Assembly: GCA_036346255.1 (NCBI GenBank)
Contig: CM070624.1
Coordinates: 22,228,626-22,292,625 of the forward strand
Source of the DNA: Ampelocalamus luodianensis
Lineage: Eukaryota > Streptophyta > Magnoliopsida > Poales > Poaceae
DNA: 64,000 nt
Direction: 5' to 3'
A program made the translations under genes and the position numbers. How positions within the stretch are numbered: the first letter of the stretch is position 1; each line of letters opens with the position of its first letter. Shown in pieces: positions 43,975-56,100 of the stretch. Under the pieces are notes generated by a model, which made no database searches, was not told the origin of the DNA, and saw nothing but the letters and a program-made list of their open reading frames with translations.

Positions 43975-44412
43975 ATAGCCGGGCCGAAAGCTACCTCTAC
44001 CGTAATGTCCTTAGAAAAGCCGGGTCGTCGGGTTACATCGCTCAAAAAGCCGCTCGTTGGGTCACATCGCCCAAAAGCTATCTCGTCTGTCACGCCCTTA
44101 GAAAAAGCGGGTCGCCCGTCACATCGCCCCGAAAAGCTATCTCATCCGGTTCCTCGAGAAAAAGCCGGGTCGCTCGTCACATCGCCCCAAAAGCTATCTC
44201 GCCCGTCATGTCCTCGTAAAAGCTGCGTCCTCGTTACATCGTCCGAAAAGCTACCTCGCTCGTAATGTCCTCGAAAAAGCCGGGTCATCGGGTTACATCG
44301 GCTGAAAAGCTACCTCGCCTCGGTCATGTCCTCGTAAAAGATGGGTCGTCGTTATATCGCCCTAAAAGCCGCTCGTTGGGTCACATCGCCCGTAAAAGTT
44401 GGCTCGTTGGGT
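43975..44412. repeat. Minisatellite of about 60-bp units
   Basis: About seven degenerate copies of AAAAGCCGGGTCGTCGGGTT, ACATCGCCCGAAAAGCTA, TCTCGCCCGTCATGTCCTCG. It lies between the GRF-like and plant-mobile-domain regions of the large MULE. Confidence 0.8.
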
Positions 44413-44421
44413 AACACAACA

Positions 44422-44499
44422 ACGCAAAAGTATTACATGCATCACATACGCAAAAGTATTACATGCATCACATACGCAAAAGTATTACATGCATCACAT
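44422..44499. repeat. Three perfect 26-bp tandem units
   Basis: ACGCAAAAGTATTACATGCA then TCACAT, repeated three times without change, directly after the 60-bp minisatellite; the perfect identity points to recent expansion. Confidence 0.9.
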
Positions 44500-44579
44500 A
44501 TGAAGTGGAAAATTTAAGTATGACATAACAAACAAATGTACCCCAAAGATCCTCCCCTACTAGCCCCATCAATCGCCTA

Positions 44580-46150
44580 CTAGCCCCTACTAGGCCCTCG
44601 CCAACCGCACTCCCAAAGATCCTCCTCCATCACCACGACCCACTCCATCTCCGTGTCCTCCCCTACGGGCTCGCTTGGGCCCCCTCCTCTGCGCTGGGTG
44701 TCTGGGCCTCGGCCCCGACAGGGAAAGATGGTCTGGAGCCCTGGTCTGACGAGGACCGAGAGGCGAAGGGGTGGACACGCGGCGGCTGGTGTGGTACTCG
44801 CGCGTGTGTGAGAGAACCTCACCGGCGGGCCGAGGTGTCGGTCGTCGTCCACCAAGAAGTCGTGGGCTTCCGCGAAGCCTGGGGAGGACCCTCCGTCATA
44901 GGGAATTGGACCTGCACAGTAAAGTATTGTTAGTTAATTAAGAAAAACACGATGCGTGCCGACAAACGGAGATGTTACGTACTCTCAGCTAGCGCCATAG
45001 CGCGCGAGAAGGCGTCCGTAGGGAAGTATGGCACGTCGTACATGCCCTGTGTGTACTGAGTGTGGAAGGCGAAGGGGTGTGGAGGACCGACGTAGTGCGA
45101 CGCTGCCGGTGTGCGGTCAGGCTCAGCGACCCTCCAGCCTCCTCGAGCCTCGGCGACGTGGTCCGCCGAGCATCCGGCCTCGTCAGGGCGTGTCGGTGTC
45201 GACGTGGTCTAACTGACCCTCTCGCCTCTGGCCGCTGCGACGACGGACGACACAAAGCGACGTAACGATCGCCGACCGTGCAACCCGCCGTTATCAACAT
45301 CCGGAGCTCGTGCACGCAACAAAGCCGAAATACGTGTGGCTTGATCACCGCGACGACGGATAGCTCGACCGCCTCTCGCGTGTGCCTCGACACCGCCCGT
45401 CAACCTCTGGCCATGAGCGATGGGCCGTCGTAATCTCAAGAACGATGCTCGCCGCATCGAAAACAAGACTCGTTAAAACTGTAATGGCGAGGTTTTGATC
45501 GTTTTGAAGTAGGATGTAACGCATCACGCGGTGGACGCCCCGCGCGAAATGCACAGTGGTATGTGTCTGCTTGTCTTGGACACGCGCGCGCGGCCTCATC
45601 TGCAGCAAGCACGAGCCTCATGCGTGTCGAGGAGCGCATCACGAGGTACGCGCCGTGGGTCGTAGGGTCGTGGGGTGTCCTCCCGCACACGGTCTGTGCG
45701 CGCGCCCCACCGCCTTGATCGTGCTCATCCTAACACCCCGCCAGTCGCGGCGAACTCCTTCCTCATCAACTCGCAAGACGTGACATGTAGTTAGAAGTCA
45801 TGCGTAGTAGACGACAAAGAAAAAAGTGGCATGCATGCCGATTACTCACGCTGCACGCCGCCGGGCACTCGCCGAATCGGCATCGAACCTCTCGTCGAGG
45901 CCGAATCGGCGCGATCACACGATGTGCCGCGTAGCTATCAACAAAGACGTCGAAGACGAGCGCCCTGCGGATGAGCCAAGATTCGGCCGCGCAGCACGCG
46001 AGAAAGCCCTTGAGGAGCGCGGCCAGCTAACTCCTCAGGGGAGTATAGCTCCCAACGAACGTCGTCCGCCGTGAGCGGCCGAACGACTCCACGAGCGACG
46101 CGTGCGCGTGTCACACCGTGACGTGCGCAAATTGTACCTGGGAGGAACAC
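44580..46150 (-). pseudogene. Degenerate 3' part of the plant mobile domain gene
   Basis: A series of short minus-strand frames (44580-44855, 44989-45393, 45209-45466, 45938-46150) with Arg/Pro-rich text and no motif that I can name. Position and strand suggest the C-terminal exons of the gene at 46179-47450. Frame decay is extensive. Confidence 0.3.
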
Positions 46151-46178
46151 AACACAACATATTAGATTTAACGATCGA

Positions 46179-47450
46179 TTATATAAAAAAATAAGTCACA
46201 CAAAAGAATACGTACCCGTCGCCGACACCAAATCGATCCCATAGTCGGCCGATCAACCTCGCCTGCGTTGTACATCTCTTGCCCGTAGGGTGAGCTGTCG
46301 TCCAACAAGGGTCGTCCGAGGCTAAAGCGCTCGAATGATCACAACTGCAGCAGGAGAGGACACCCCGTGAGGACAGAGTTCGGCCGCGACTGCACGAGTC
46401 GCACAAGCCGCGATCGTGGCGAGAAATACAACCAACCCGGTGATCTGCCGATTCCACTCCACTGGCGATGGCCTGGCGTACGCGATGAGCCGTACCTCGA
46501 CGGTGTTGCCGTGGCTGGTGGTGAACAGGACCCAACCGAATAGCCACAGCAAGTACGCCTCGAGGTGGCGTGACACCTGCTGGTCGTCCGCGGTAGGGTC
46601 CATCCGCTCGAGCTGTGTACAACAAAAAAGAAAGTAAGACCGTAGTACAAAAAAGAGAGTGCAACGGTTCCAACGGGAATGTCGTCGAACACGTACCCAA
46701 AACTGCGACAGCCACCGCAAGGACGGGCCGTGCCTCTGTGTCTCCGGGAAGACATAGTACCGGGCCGCGGCCGCAGGCGGAAGGACTCCACGAAACTCGC
46801 CTGAAAGGTCCTCACGCCGGCCCGAGGCTCATGCGGAAGGCGCACCTCCCGCGATAGGAGGCTAAGAAGCATGGAGACGCCTGTAGAGTAGGGCCATCTC
46901 CGAACGGAGATGGAAAGTGTGAGTCTCCGCCGCCACCGGCCCACGAGCCGCGCCAGGACCGGCCGAATGGGAAGTGTCGGGACCGCTCGCCCGCATGGCC
47001 GCTCGCGTCGCCGTCGTCCGCGGTCTTCCGCTCGCCTCGCCCGTGGCTCGCACCATCCGGCGAGTGGTAGTAGACCGGCAGCACACAGCTGCAAATCAAC
47101 AAAAGGTTAGTATGAGATGTACGTATGGCGAGAAGATAGTGCCAACGAATGCTAACTGGTACCGCCCAACGTGGGTCTAGCCTCCAGCCACCCGAGGTGT
47201 CCGCGTGCGGATCACCCCAACACGATCGCGTCGCCCGCACTGCAGGATGAGGGACACGACGCGACGCGCGATGTAGCGGCCGATGCGCTCGTCCAAGAGA
47301 CCAAAACTCGATCCGATCCGTGAGCCATACCGCAAAACAAATTGAAGTTAGAAATACGTGGAAATATAACATCGAATGTAAAACAGGAGTAAATTTGTCT
47401 TGTAAACAAAGAAACCAATAAGTACTAGGGCACCCAGATAATACTTTCAA
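46179..47450 (-). pseudogene. Plant mobile domain (aminotransferase-like) gene of the MULE
   Basis: Frame-shifted blocks of the plant mobile domain: ETHTFHLRSEMALLYRR (46862-47086), GGREDLSGEF-like text, FPETQRHGPSLRWLSQFW near 46720, then the hallmark YLLWLFGWVLFTTSHGNTVE (46322-46720) followed by VRLIAYARPSPVEWN. Upstream, LDERIGRYIARR at 47250-47300. This domain occurs in free host genes (MAIN/MAIL proteins) and in several plant transposons; here it lies between the element's TIRs, on the transposase strand. No intact frame spans it. Confidence 0.7.
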
Positions 47451-47599
47451 AATTAGATAGTAGCAGGACAGTTACATAAAAAAATACAAAGTATACATGG
47501 CAATACAAATTATATTGTAGCAGAACAGTTACATAAACAATACAAAGTAGATAGTGGCAGAACAGTTACATAAATAATACAAAGTACACACAGTCCCAC

Positions 47600-50190
47600 T
47601 TTGCACCATGAAAGAAGTGGTGCCGCAAACCATAGCAGTGCCTACTCCTCAGCTGGTGCCTTGCATCGTCTGGTTGTGTGGCCCTCCTGGCCGCAGAGCC
47701 TGCAGCGTCAACCCAACGCCCCGGCTTGTGCTTCGTCCATATCATTGGTAATACGTCGACTCTGCCGACGACCCTTGCCACCCTTCAGCATGCCAATATT
47801 CGGAATCCAGATCCTGTCTGCAATGTCTAAGGTGGCGAAGTTACCCACAACCTTGAAGCCCCTAAGCTCGCCAGTCCAAGCCTGCACCACCTTGTCCTTC
47901 AAGAAGTACTCGGACACAAAGTTCAACGGGTCCATGCGCACAATCCCGCATGCGGCGAGGACATGGGAGCATGGCTTGTGTAATAGCTTCGGTTTGTTGC
48001 ATGTACAGCTAGGTTCGTTCACATGATCTCCAAGCCATACCTCCTGTGTGACAAGAGAACGAGCCGTCCCAAATCCGGCTCTATCCCGGAGGAGCACGTC
48101 GAAACGATGCTCCGTATTGCCCATCACGTGCACCGTGTGCGACTGGCCCTTCTCTGTCTTCGCCTGTATGTATGCCGTAATCTTCGAGCAGTACGGTGTT
48201 TGAGGGTTGGTGGCATGAAGTGCGGCATTTGAATGCCTCTCCCTGAAATACCCGACAGTCTGTTGTGCGTAACACCTTCCACGATGGCGACGAGGGTGAG
48301 AACGAGGCCCCTAAGAACCCAGGCTTGTACACCTCCGCAAGGTTAGTCGCCATTATGCCATACCTCGCCCGTCGGTGTCGTGCAAAGAATGACCACTTCT
48401 CCAATGGCACGCCGATCCAAAGGCGAAGCACTCTATGTTCCTCCGCCGCTCCAAAGAGGTTCGCACTTTGTCCGTGGTTCCTCCCGCCCACGTGTTTCTG
48501 TTGTGTTCATCCAAAGAGCATCCATAAGGTGTCAAATTTTATTCTTTGGTTCGCATAGCCACCTCTTGAATAGCTTCACCAGCGGTTGCTTCGGGAACTT
48601 CTTAAAGAAGTTCGCCCCTAAGTGCCGAATGCACCATCTACTCCTCATATCCGACCAAGAGAACGGCTTCTCGGGGTTATCTTGAAGTTTTCTTATAGCC
48701 TTCAGCATCCCGGCGTGGCGATCATGGATCACGCACACACCAAGACGACCTCCAACAACTCCCACCCTTAGATGTCGAAGGAACCATAACCAGCTGTCGT
48801 AATTCTCACCTTCGACGAATGCGATGGCCAATGGCGAATTTGATTATTCCGTCCAACGCCTATGGTCATAGGATTTGCCCTTGTATTTTTCACCAAAAGG
48901 TCCTCATCAATCGAGATCACAAGCGAGATATGCCTAAAAGCCTCGATGCGAGGACCGAAGGCTAAGAAGGCCCTTTGTAATATTAAAAACCTCGCGGTTT
49001 TTAGATGGCATGTCCTTTACTGACAATGTACGCTCGGGTTTCTCTCTGCGGCACCCCAAAGATACGAGGAAGGTTGTCGACGCGCCTCAAAAGATCCAAA
49101 CCGTCTTTCCAAAGCCTTTTGCTTCGCATGCCACGCCTTTGCGTAGCTAATCTTGTACTTGAATTTCTTATCGATAGCCACCATAATGTGCTTGGCCTCC
49201 ACATCCTTCTTCTCTACTATCTCTCCATACATCAAATTGGCTACGAAGGTCGACGTTAGGTTACGATGTCCGACAAAACAGTTGTTGAGCATGCAGAGTG
49301 CGCCTCTACCTTCGACACAATCCAGTGTGTCTCATACTTTGGTCTATGGGCGTGCACTCGCCAAGGACAACTGGCTTGCTCGCACTTCACAGTGTACTGC
49401 TCCTGGCTAGATTTGATGACCCGAAATATCCGCTGCATGGACATAGCCCACAACTTAATGGCATCCTGCAAGGATATCTTATCAACAAACATTGAGTGCA
49501 ACCGAACCTCAGTAGCATGGTACTCCCACGGCGATTCATGCTCGTCATGCGTAGTTATACCCTCAACGTCAAATCTATTCCATTCCCGGGGGATGGGAGC
49601 TCCGTCCTCATCGGAACTATCCTCGTCGTCCTCGTGTAGAGCTTCCTCTTTAGCCAAGGCCATCCGGTCATCGCAATCCATTTGACGCAATATGTACTCC
49701 ATGTGCTCTCCTTCATCAGCCTGTCCTGTAGGCTCACCATACGGTGACCGATCTTCCTCTTGTGTATCTACCGCGTCGGGTTCATCACAAGCAACACCCT
49801 CCGAACCCTTCCTAACGCCGCCCTCCACCTCCTTTTCTTCACCAACATGCTGAGCACCCGAGCTGCTCCCACCACCAGGACGATATCCGACGACGGGTCC
49901 CTGCACAGCTTCTTTTGGGCATGGTTGTACAAGCACTACACACTCATATCCACGACGCCTACAGCCTTCTATAAAGCCCTTCCACACGTAGTGCGCATCG
50001 GTGTTCTCAACTCCCATCTGATGTCCGTGGGAGACCGGCTCCAAAGCCCTTGTATGACGACGCTGCACACCTCAGGGTCCAAGGAGAAGCTACGGGTGAG
50101 CCAGTACATCACATCTGCGATTTTTGCATTCTCGCCGTCTGGGTGTACCAGAGTGGTTTGAGAAAAACTACTCAAGTCAACACCACACGG
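47600..50190 (-). pseudogene. MUDR-type transposase gene, frame-shifted
   Basis: Minus-strand blocks in order: an acidic N-terminal region and the MuDR DNA-binding domain (49256-50068; MSMQRIFRVIKSSQEQYTVK, CEQASCPWRVHAHR); LTSTFVANLMYGEIVEKKDV and YKISYAKAWHAKQKALERRF (49017-49292); the DDE core with FGPRIEAFRHISLVISIDE (about 48900-48960), CVIHDRHAGMLKAIRKLQ and RSRWCIRHLGANFFKKFP (48532-48831); and the C-terminus (47620-48133) with a SWIM finger SCTCNKPKLLHKPCSHVLAA (CxC...CxH), and a CRLCGQEGHTTRRC knuckle. At least four frame changes separate them. The first catalytic Asp block is damaged (IDEDLLVKNT where relatives have IDGTFL). Confidence 0.88.
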
Positions 50191-50927
50191 ACCTTCACGA
50201 ACGGTGCCAACACCGTAATGCACTTTCAATGTAGTGGGTACAGGCATGACTTACTGTATATGTCTGCAAATATTTTTGATATTGCAACAAGTCAGATCGC
50301 AACGCACGACATGCAAGCACTGCTACATTGTATTTTACATTTGTAAACCTCTTCGTCTATCGTCGACAACTGCACTACATCATGATCAAGACCCCGTTTA
50401 TTCCCTAAGGCAAAGGCCACAATGAACATGCAGTACAATATTCGAATTCAACCTAAAAACTGAGCTATTCCATAGAAGTCATCATCTAATTCTGACGCTA
50501 ACTTGCAATCCGAAATGCTACAAGTGGCATTCCAGTCTTCTACATAGTTAATTAACCTCTGCTAATATTTCTCATAAACATCAATTATACTCTCCTACGG
50601 GCTAGTTTTTGTCTCTAACTACAGTTTTCTATCGCTGCTACTTACATACAAATGAATAACATTTCGATTTTCTAATTTTTCCCTCTAACTTTAATTTCCT
50701 ACAGGTGTTACTTATACTTCTATTTTTAACTACATCAACTATTTTTCTACCACTACTATTTACATACAAATTAACTATGTTTTCATTTTCTAATTTTTTC
50801 CACTACCTAAAATCCTAATGTTTTTTCTCAACCTAAAATCTCTTACACATACTACTATTTAAACTATAGAAACTAATTACTTACTAAAAAATATATAATA
50901 CAAAATCAAAATATTTACTTCACAAAG

Positions 50928-51015
50928 AAAATCTTTTTCTCTCTCCTTTTCTTCTCCCTCCCTCTCTCTTTCTCTCTTTCTCTCTTCTTTCTTCCTTCTT
51001 TCTTCTTTCCTTCTT
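50928..51015. repeat. CT-rich low-complexity tract
   Basis: About 88 bases of CT/TTTC repeats just inside the right subterminal palindromes of the large MULE; it may lie in the element's transposase promoter region. Confidence 0.8.
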
Positions 51016-51368
51016 CGCCGAACCGTTGGGCGACTGGAGGCATCTATCGCTCAATCGTTGGGCGACTGCATTCATTGCCCAACGGTTGGGCGACCGTATT
51101 TATGGGGCGCCCAACGGTTGGGTGACTGCATCTTATCGCCCAACCGTTAGGCGACACGAGTATATTCATGTAATAAAAAAAACGATAGAATAAATTTATA
51201 ATTTATAATAAAAATTAGATTATTTTTTAAAAAAATTCGGCCAAGATGGTAATCCTTGGAAAGCTAGCAAAATGTACATCTAGAGAACGACGGAAAAGAA
51301 GCCGCATTACACTGGTCTCACAGCTCTCTACTTGCTATTTACTTTCTCCGGAGAATGCAATGGTGCAT

Positions 51369-53730
51369 TTACTGCTGCCTATGAACAGTGTCACCTGGAT
51401 TACTCACCAAATCAGGTTGCTGCCTTATCCGGGATAGGAGGACGGAGACCTCCTGCGTCGTGAGGTCCATCCGCTCTTTCGATTTGGCTGCTTCGCTCAC
51501 CAGAGCTGACACCATGGACTGCAATGCTTTCACCCTCTCGGGTGCTTCTCCATGATTAGGAGCACCATTCAAGGACTTGGGAGGTGGCGGCTGGGTTTTG
51601 CGCCATCGGGCAGGAAGGTAATGGTCCGGGATCTGAAAGTAGTTGAGTGTTGAGAGCACACGAAGGGCATGCCGGCAGAGGATCCCTGAGAACTCAAACA
51701 TTTGACAGCTGCAAGAAATGAGCTCCTCCGTTTGGTTCCATGTGACACTGCACCCGCCGTCCGTTTTGGTATGGTGACGGACAAGAAAAGCATTCCCTTC
51801 CAAGTGGAATGATGCACAGTGGGCAGCCGCGACAAGTTCATCTTGTAGCTTAGAGAAGGCGTAGGGGGTGAGAACTACAGAAGCATGGCCTTCCATTGGA
51901 GCTGCTGTCTTGAGGCTTATGTTTTGCAAATTTTGTTGCATCATCTGTTGCTCCCCAGCTTGGTCTTTGTAGTCAGCAACTACTGCAACCTGTCAAAAAC
52001 ATGAGCAATATAATAGATTACTCCTAATTTACACAAAGAGAGGAGGACGAAGCCCAACCAAGCAGTTGGCATGCAAAGTATGGATAAACTGGACTGGAGC
52101 AGTAGTAAAAGGGAATCGTTAATTTGCCACACAAAAAAAAAAAAGATCTAATCAGCAATTCAGCATCAAACAAAAAAGCTTGGTATTTGGTAAGCAGGAG
52201 ATGAGATGATCACCTGCTCGATGAAATGGCCTAGGCGTGTTTGAGCACTCAAGAACCGCTGAATGAAGGCATTTATTGACTTTGAAACTACGGGAGAAGC
52301 AGTCAGCCCAGCAGAAAAATGCCCTCTCAAATATGGCAATGCCCAGAGATTTCGTGACGCAAACAGATTAGCAACATGCCTATTTCCATGTAGTCCAAAG
52401 CAGTTCACCATGTCACTCCACCCAAGATCAAAGTGCATTGTGCTTTCCATGTTATACAGCCTATAGAATTCATTTTTCCAGTCATTATAACGTTCACCAA
52501 GAACTGCATTAAACCAAGATGGAAACCTGGCTGCAATAAGCCATATGCAGAGGGCATGCTTTGTGTCGGGAAGCTCCTTTTCAATTGCTTCCTTAATATA
52601 CATATTTTGGTCTGTCAATATTGTCTGAGGAGCTTTTCTGTTCATGAATTTGAGAAATACCTGTCAACAAGAAAGACTCGCTAAGAGAACAGTTGCAAAG
52701 GGGGCTGTGAGTTTTCACTCTGAATGATTACCTGTAACGCCCATGCAAAGGTCTGCTGATTCTCCTCCCTTAGAAGCGCGCAACCAAAGAAGCAAGGCAT
52801 CCCATAATTGTTCATTCCAACCCAAATCCCTAGGTGCATGTCCAGGGCAGTTAATCGACGAGTGGTGTCAAATACAACAACATCGCCAAATATCTCGTAA
52901 GACCGGACAGACGATGCGTACGACCAGGCAATATTCTCAAGGTGGTTGTCCGCATCTTTGGTGAAGTCATACTTGAAATTGGGATCCTTTTCCTTAACAT
53001 TTTTGCACATTTTAAGCAGGTCGACGCCCTCCTCCTCCTGGTCGAACTTCCTGAAGGACTGTATGAGGTTCCTCACATCCTTCTCGGTGAATGGCAGGTT
53101 CCCCGGCTCGATGCACTTCTCCAGCTCCATTATCCTCATCATCTGCTGCACAGATATCCCAGACTTCGCAAATATCAAGATCCGGTCTTTATCCGAGCCG
53201 GAGATGACGCGGTACGCCGGGAGAAACCGCACTTGCTCCTGCCCCAGGAGCTCATGGTTGTGGTAGTTGGAGAACCCCGTGACCCGCCACTCCGGGAACC
53301 CCGCGTTCTTGCCGATGCGCATGTGCGCCTGGCACCCGCAGCGGGAGGACTTCCTGTTCCTCTGCGGCTTGGCGCCGTCGCTGAAGGGCTTCGCCGGCGT
53401 GTTCCCGGCGCGGTGGCACACGAAGTACCGCCGGGTCAGCCCCTTGCCCACGCCGTCCTTCCCCTCCGTCCGGTGCCGCCGGATCGAGAACCCGCACCGC
53501 TTGGCGAACTCGCTGTAGAACTCGTACGCCGCGTCGTGAGTCGGGAACCTCTGCCCGACGTAGGGGTCGGAGTCGTCGTCCGCGGCCGCCGTCTCCAGCG
53601 AGAGCCTCGTCCCGTCGGGGGAGCCGTCCTCCTCCTCCCCGCTGCTGGTTCCCTCCATGTAGGACAGGTGCTGCTCGAGAGGATCCCCGCCGTAGCACTC
53701 CAGTAGAGACGCGGAATCCGCGGGCATCAT
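51369..53730 (-). CDS. FRS11: FAR1-RELATED SEQUENCE 11-like protein (FHY3/FAR1 family)
   Basis: Three coding exons, 53730-52732, 52660-52214 and 51989-51369, all phase 0, give 688 residues. A 5'-UTR intron (53759-53875) is supported by GTACG/TGCAG. FHY3/FAR1 proteins are nuclear DNA-binding regulators descended from MULE transposases. Domains: FAR1 N-terminal C2H2/WRKY-GCM1-type finger about 70-161 (YFVCHR, SRCGCQAHMR, HNHEL); transposase-like core with VVVFDTTRRL (D288) and TILTDQNMYIKEAI; SWIM finger SCSCQMFEFSGILCRH (C575, C577, C587, H589). It follows FRS11 in order and wording, for example FTEKDVRNLIQSFRKFD. The usual CIWHI is CIWLI, so one core His is lost. The C-terminus is shorter than FRS11. 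GTGAGT at 51407-51402 could be a donor to a lost last exon; the MULE begins 129 bp beyond the stop. Confidence 0.9.
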
Positions 53731-53959
53731 CTTGGCATCTGACCAGCGACGGCGGCAGCTGCAAGAAAGAATTTGGAAGGGAAAGGTGTAGGTTAGGGGC
53801 TTGACACTCTAATTCCCATGAATTGTAGAGATGTTGGATGAGAGAGAGATGGTCGACGGAGGCGACGGGGCGTACCGGGAGGAGTAGCCTAGGGCCGGGG
53901 TCGGAATCCACCGACGGTGACCGGAGAAGGAGTCGGCGGTGGGGCTCCGGCGATTGAAG

Positions 53960-55590
53960 CTGCGTCGCTCGGCTTTCTCTTTTATTTACCAGTGGAATCT
54001 AACACAGGCAAACTAAAGCCGTCATGTCGAAATGGATACATGGGCCTCGGCCCGAAAAGGGATGAGAAGCTTGGGCTCCAGCCCAGTAGCCCATCACTCC
54101 ATCCGCCAAGAGGCAGCGCGAGCCACGTCCCTCAATTGATCGTGTAACTCGTGTTACTTGACTGAAACGCAGCGACGAGCCACATAATCACGTCAAAACG
54201 AAACGAAATACCACTTATAGAAAAACTAATCATCAATAAATCTTTGCAAATCATATTAAGAGTTCAATATTTTTTATTTTTAAGAGCACAAGAATTTCTT
54301 TTCTAGATAAAACAGTTTGAAGAGAAAAAAAAAAGGTTTAACAAATAATAATAATAATTTTTCAAGAGTTTAGTAGGAGCCGCAGACGCGACTATGCGTG
54401 TTAAAAAAAACTGGTCATTGTCTGAAAGACTGAAACGATGGGTGCTAAACCGCTAATGACACTCAAGGTAATTTGGGCCCGCCCAAATCTGATAGCTAAA
54501 GCCTACTGCTTCCTTGGCAATTTGGGCCTCAGAACATGCCTTCCAACAAAGGTACTAGCATCCAAGCCCAAAGAGAAGAAGAAAAGAACACGTGACAATG
54601 TTTGGCCTGGTTACCTCAGAATTTTACAGGTTTCTTTTGATAAAAATTGCACTAGTTTCTGTAAAAAATCTCGGGAAACTCGTATGTTTTAAACGGGATG
54701 CAATCCAAAAATTCCGTGGTTTGCATTGTTCTGTTTTAGAAGTGTTTTTGTTTTGAAATTTGACCGGGAGACTCGTGATTTGCGTTTGTCCAAGCGACGT
54801 GCGACGTGCAACGCATGAACAATCGTGGAATATTGAGCTTATCCGATCGATGCCTCAGGATCGGAGGGGAGCGTGCTTATCCTTTCAACCAACCAAAATC
54901 CGGGACTATTTTGTCCCTTCAACCAAACACTCTACTCAGATCATCGTATTTAGATCCCACCTTGTCACTCAAACCAAACCAAACACTACATAAGTGAATG
55001 AAAACAAATTCTGATCAATTAATAAAAACAAGTTTGATATCGAAGGGTTGGTAGGGGCCGCGCGAACGCGTACCCCCTCTATCACAAATTACGACGTCCA
55101 CTCTCCCACTTGAGGAGATGGTAGACCAACTCACCCACCAAGTGCAATGTGAGTCGTTGATCCAGGCCATAAGCCTTCGTGATGGCTCATAGACCCCGTC
55201 CAGGTAAGTAAGTTTCATCGTTGCACTGTGCGGTGCTTATATAGCCAGTTTGCCTACCAAACATACTTGAGGCTTCGATGTGGGACTAAACGCAATCGTG
55301 CGTATAATAATATAAGGTGGTCGTATGGAACGTTAGTTGGATGCTAATGACGTTTGAAGAGATTTGGATCCGAAACAATAGCAGCATCCAAGCCGAATAA
55401 GGTCCATTCAGAACATGGGTTTGTGCACGATCTTCGTGGTTTAAGGACGTGCGATCGACGTGAAATCTTTAGCTTATCAGATCGGTCGACGGCTCAGGAC
55501 CAGAGCGTATTCACGGGTTCGCTATCGATCGACCTGCATGCCGGCGGACGACAAGGCGAGATCGTGGCTGCTTCGTTTTTTTTTTCTATC
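53960..55590. other. Intergenic DNA upstream of the FRS11-like gene
   Basis: No gene is recognised. About 54770-54870 and 55430-55510 share diverged text (GCTTATCCGATCGATGCCTC versus GCTTATCAGATCGGTCGACG), perhaps an old duplication. The 55010-55330 stretch has a TATATAG and GATGTGGGACTAAAC, text seen in grass LTR-type repeats, but I could not define ends. Confidence 0.35.
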
Positions 55591-55593
55591 GGG

Positions 55594-56100
55594 AAAATTG
55601 AGGATTTGCCGCTCCCAAGAACTTGGTTGGAGGATTTGCCATTCCAAATAATTTTTTTTTTATGATTTGTCACTCCAAAGCTTGAAATAACTGAACTTTG
55701 CCACTCTCGTTGTATTCCTGTATTTTCTTTTTTTTTTATTGGCATAAAATGACTTGTGAAATTCACCTTCTGCCCCCCGAAGACTGGCTTGGCCCGGCTC
55801 GCTTTATAATCTCCAGTAGCAATGTTGCCTCTATCACTCGATGCAATGTACACATGAGCCTGAATGGTAATCCTGATGTACAGTCACAGTTTATGATCGA
55901 TTTTCTTCACAGGGCGCTATAGCCTGATACTGTTTCATGACACAAGGGACGAAAACGACATTTCACATGTATTTTCGGGCAACAAAAAGAAGGAAAACGG
56001 GATTACAGGCTGATCGGTAAATCGTAGGTATTTTGATGATTGTAGTGGCAAATCCTCGGATCGAGTTCTTTGCGGTGGCAAATGCTCAATTTCATTCCCC
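55594..56100. mobile_element. Possible MITE with GGATTTGCC inverted ends
   Basis: Left: GGGAAAATTGAGGATTTGCC and again GGAGGATTTGCCATTCC. Right, inverted: GGGAATGAAATTGAGCATTT GCC and CCGAGGATTTGCCACTACAA. This gives roughly 500 bp with terminal inverted repeats and no coding capacity. No convincing target duplication was found, so class and exact ends are open. Confidence 0.5.

Larger units (their letters stand above)
42365..51240 (-). mobile_element. Large three-gene MULE (MUDR + plant mobile domain + GRF-like)
   Basis: Inverted ends of about 80 bp match: AATTTTTTTTAAAAATAATC, TAAATTACAAATTTATTCTA, TTACATGAATATACT and GTGTCGCCTAACGGTTGGGC. The target duplication is GCAAGATGG (42356-42364) / CCAAGATGG (51241-51249), 8 of 9. 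Inside both ends are clustered GCCCAACCGTTGGGCGA palindromes (42452-42590 and 51015-51165). Three gene regions lie on the minus strand in the order transposase, plant mobile domain, GRF-like protein. All have frame breaks, so the copy is a recently inactivated autonomous element. Length is 8,876 bp. Confidence 0.85.

Noticed and set aside
43975..44499. CRISPR-like array of repeats
   Set aside because: Repeats are degenerate and contiguous without unique spacers, in a plant nuclear context; it is a minisatellite.
52942..53706. 254-codon plus-strand frame opposite the FRS11-like first exon
   Set aside because: Shadow of the minus-strand exon; Leu/Val/Arg-rich, without motifs.
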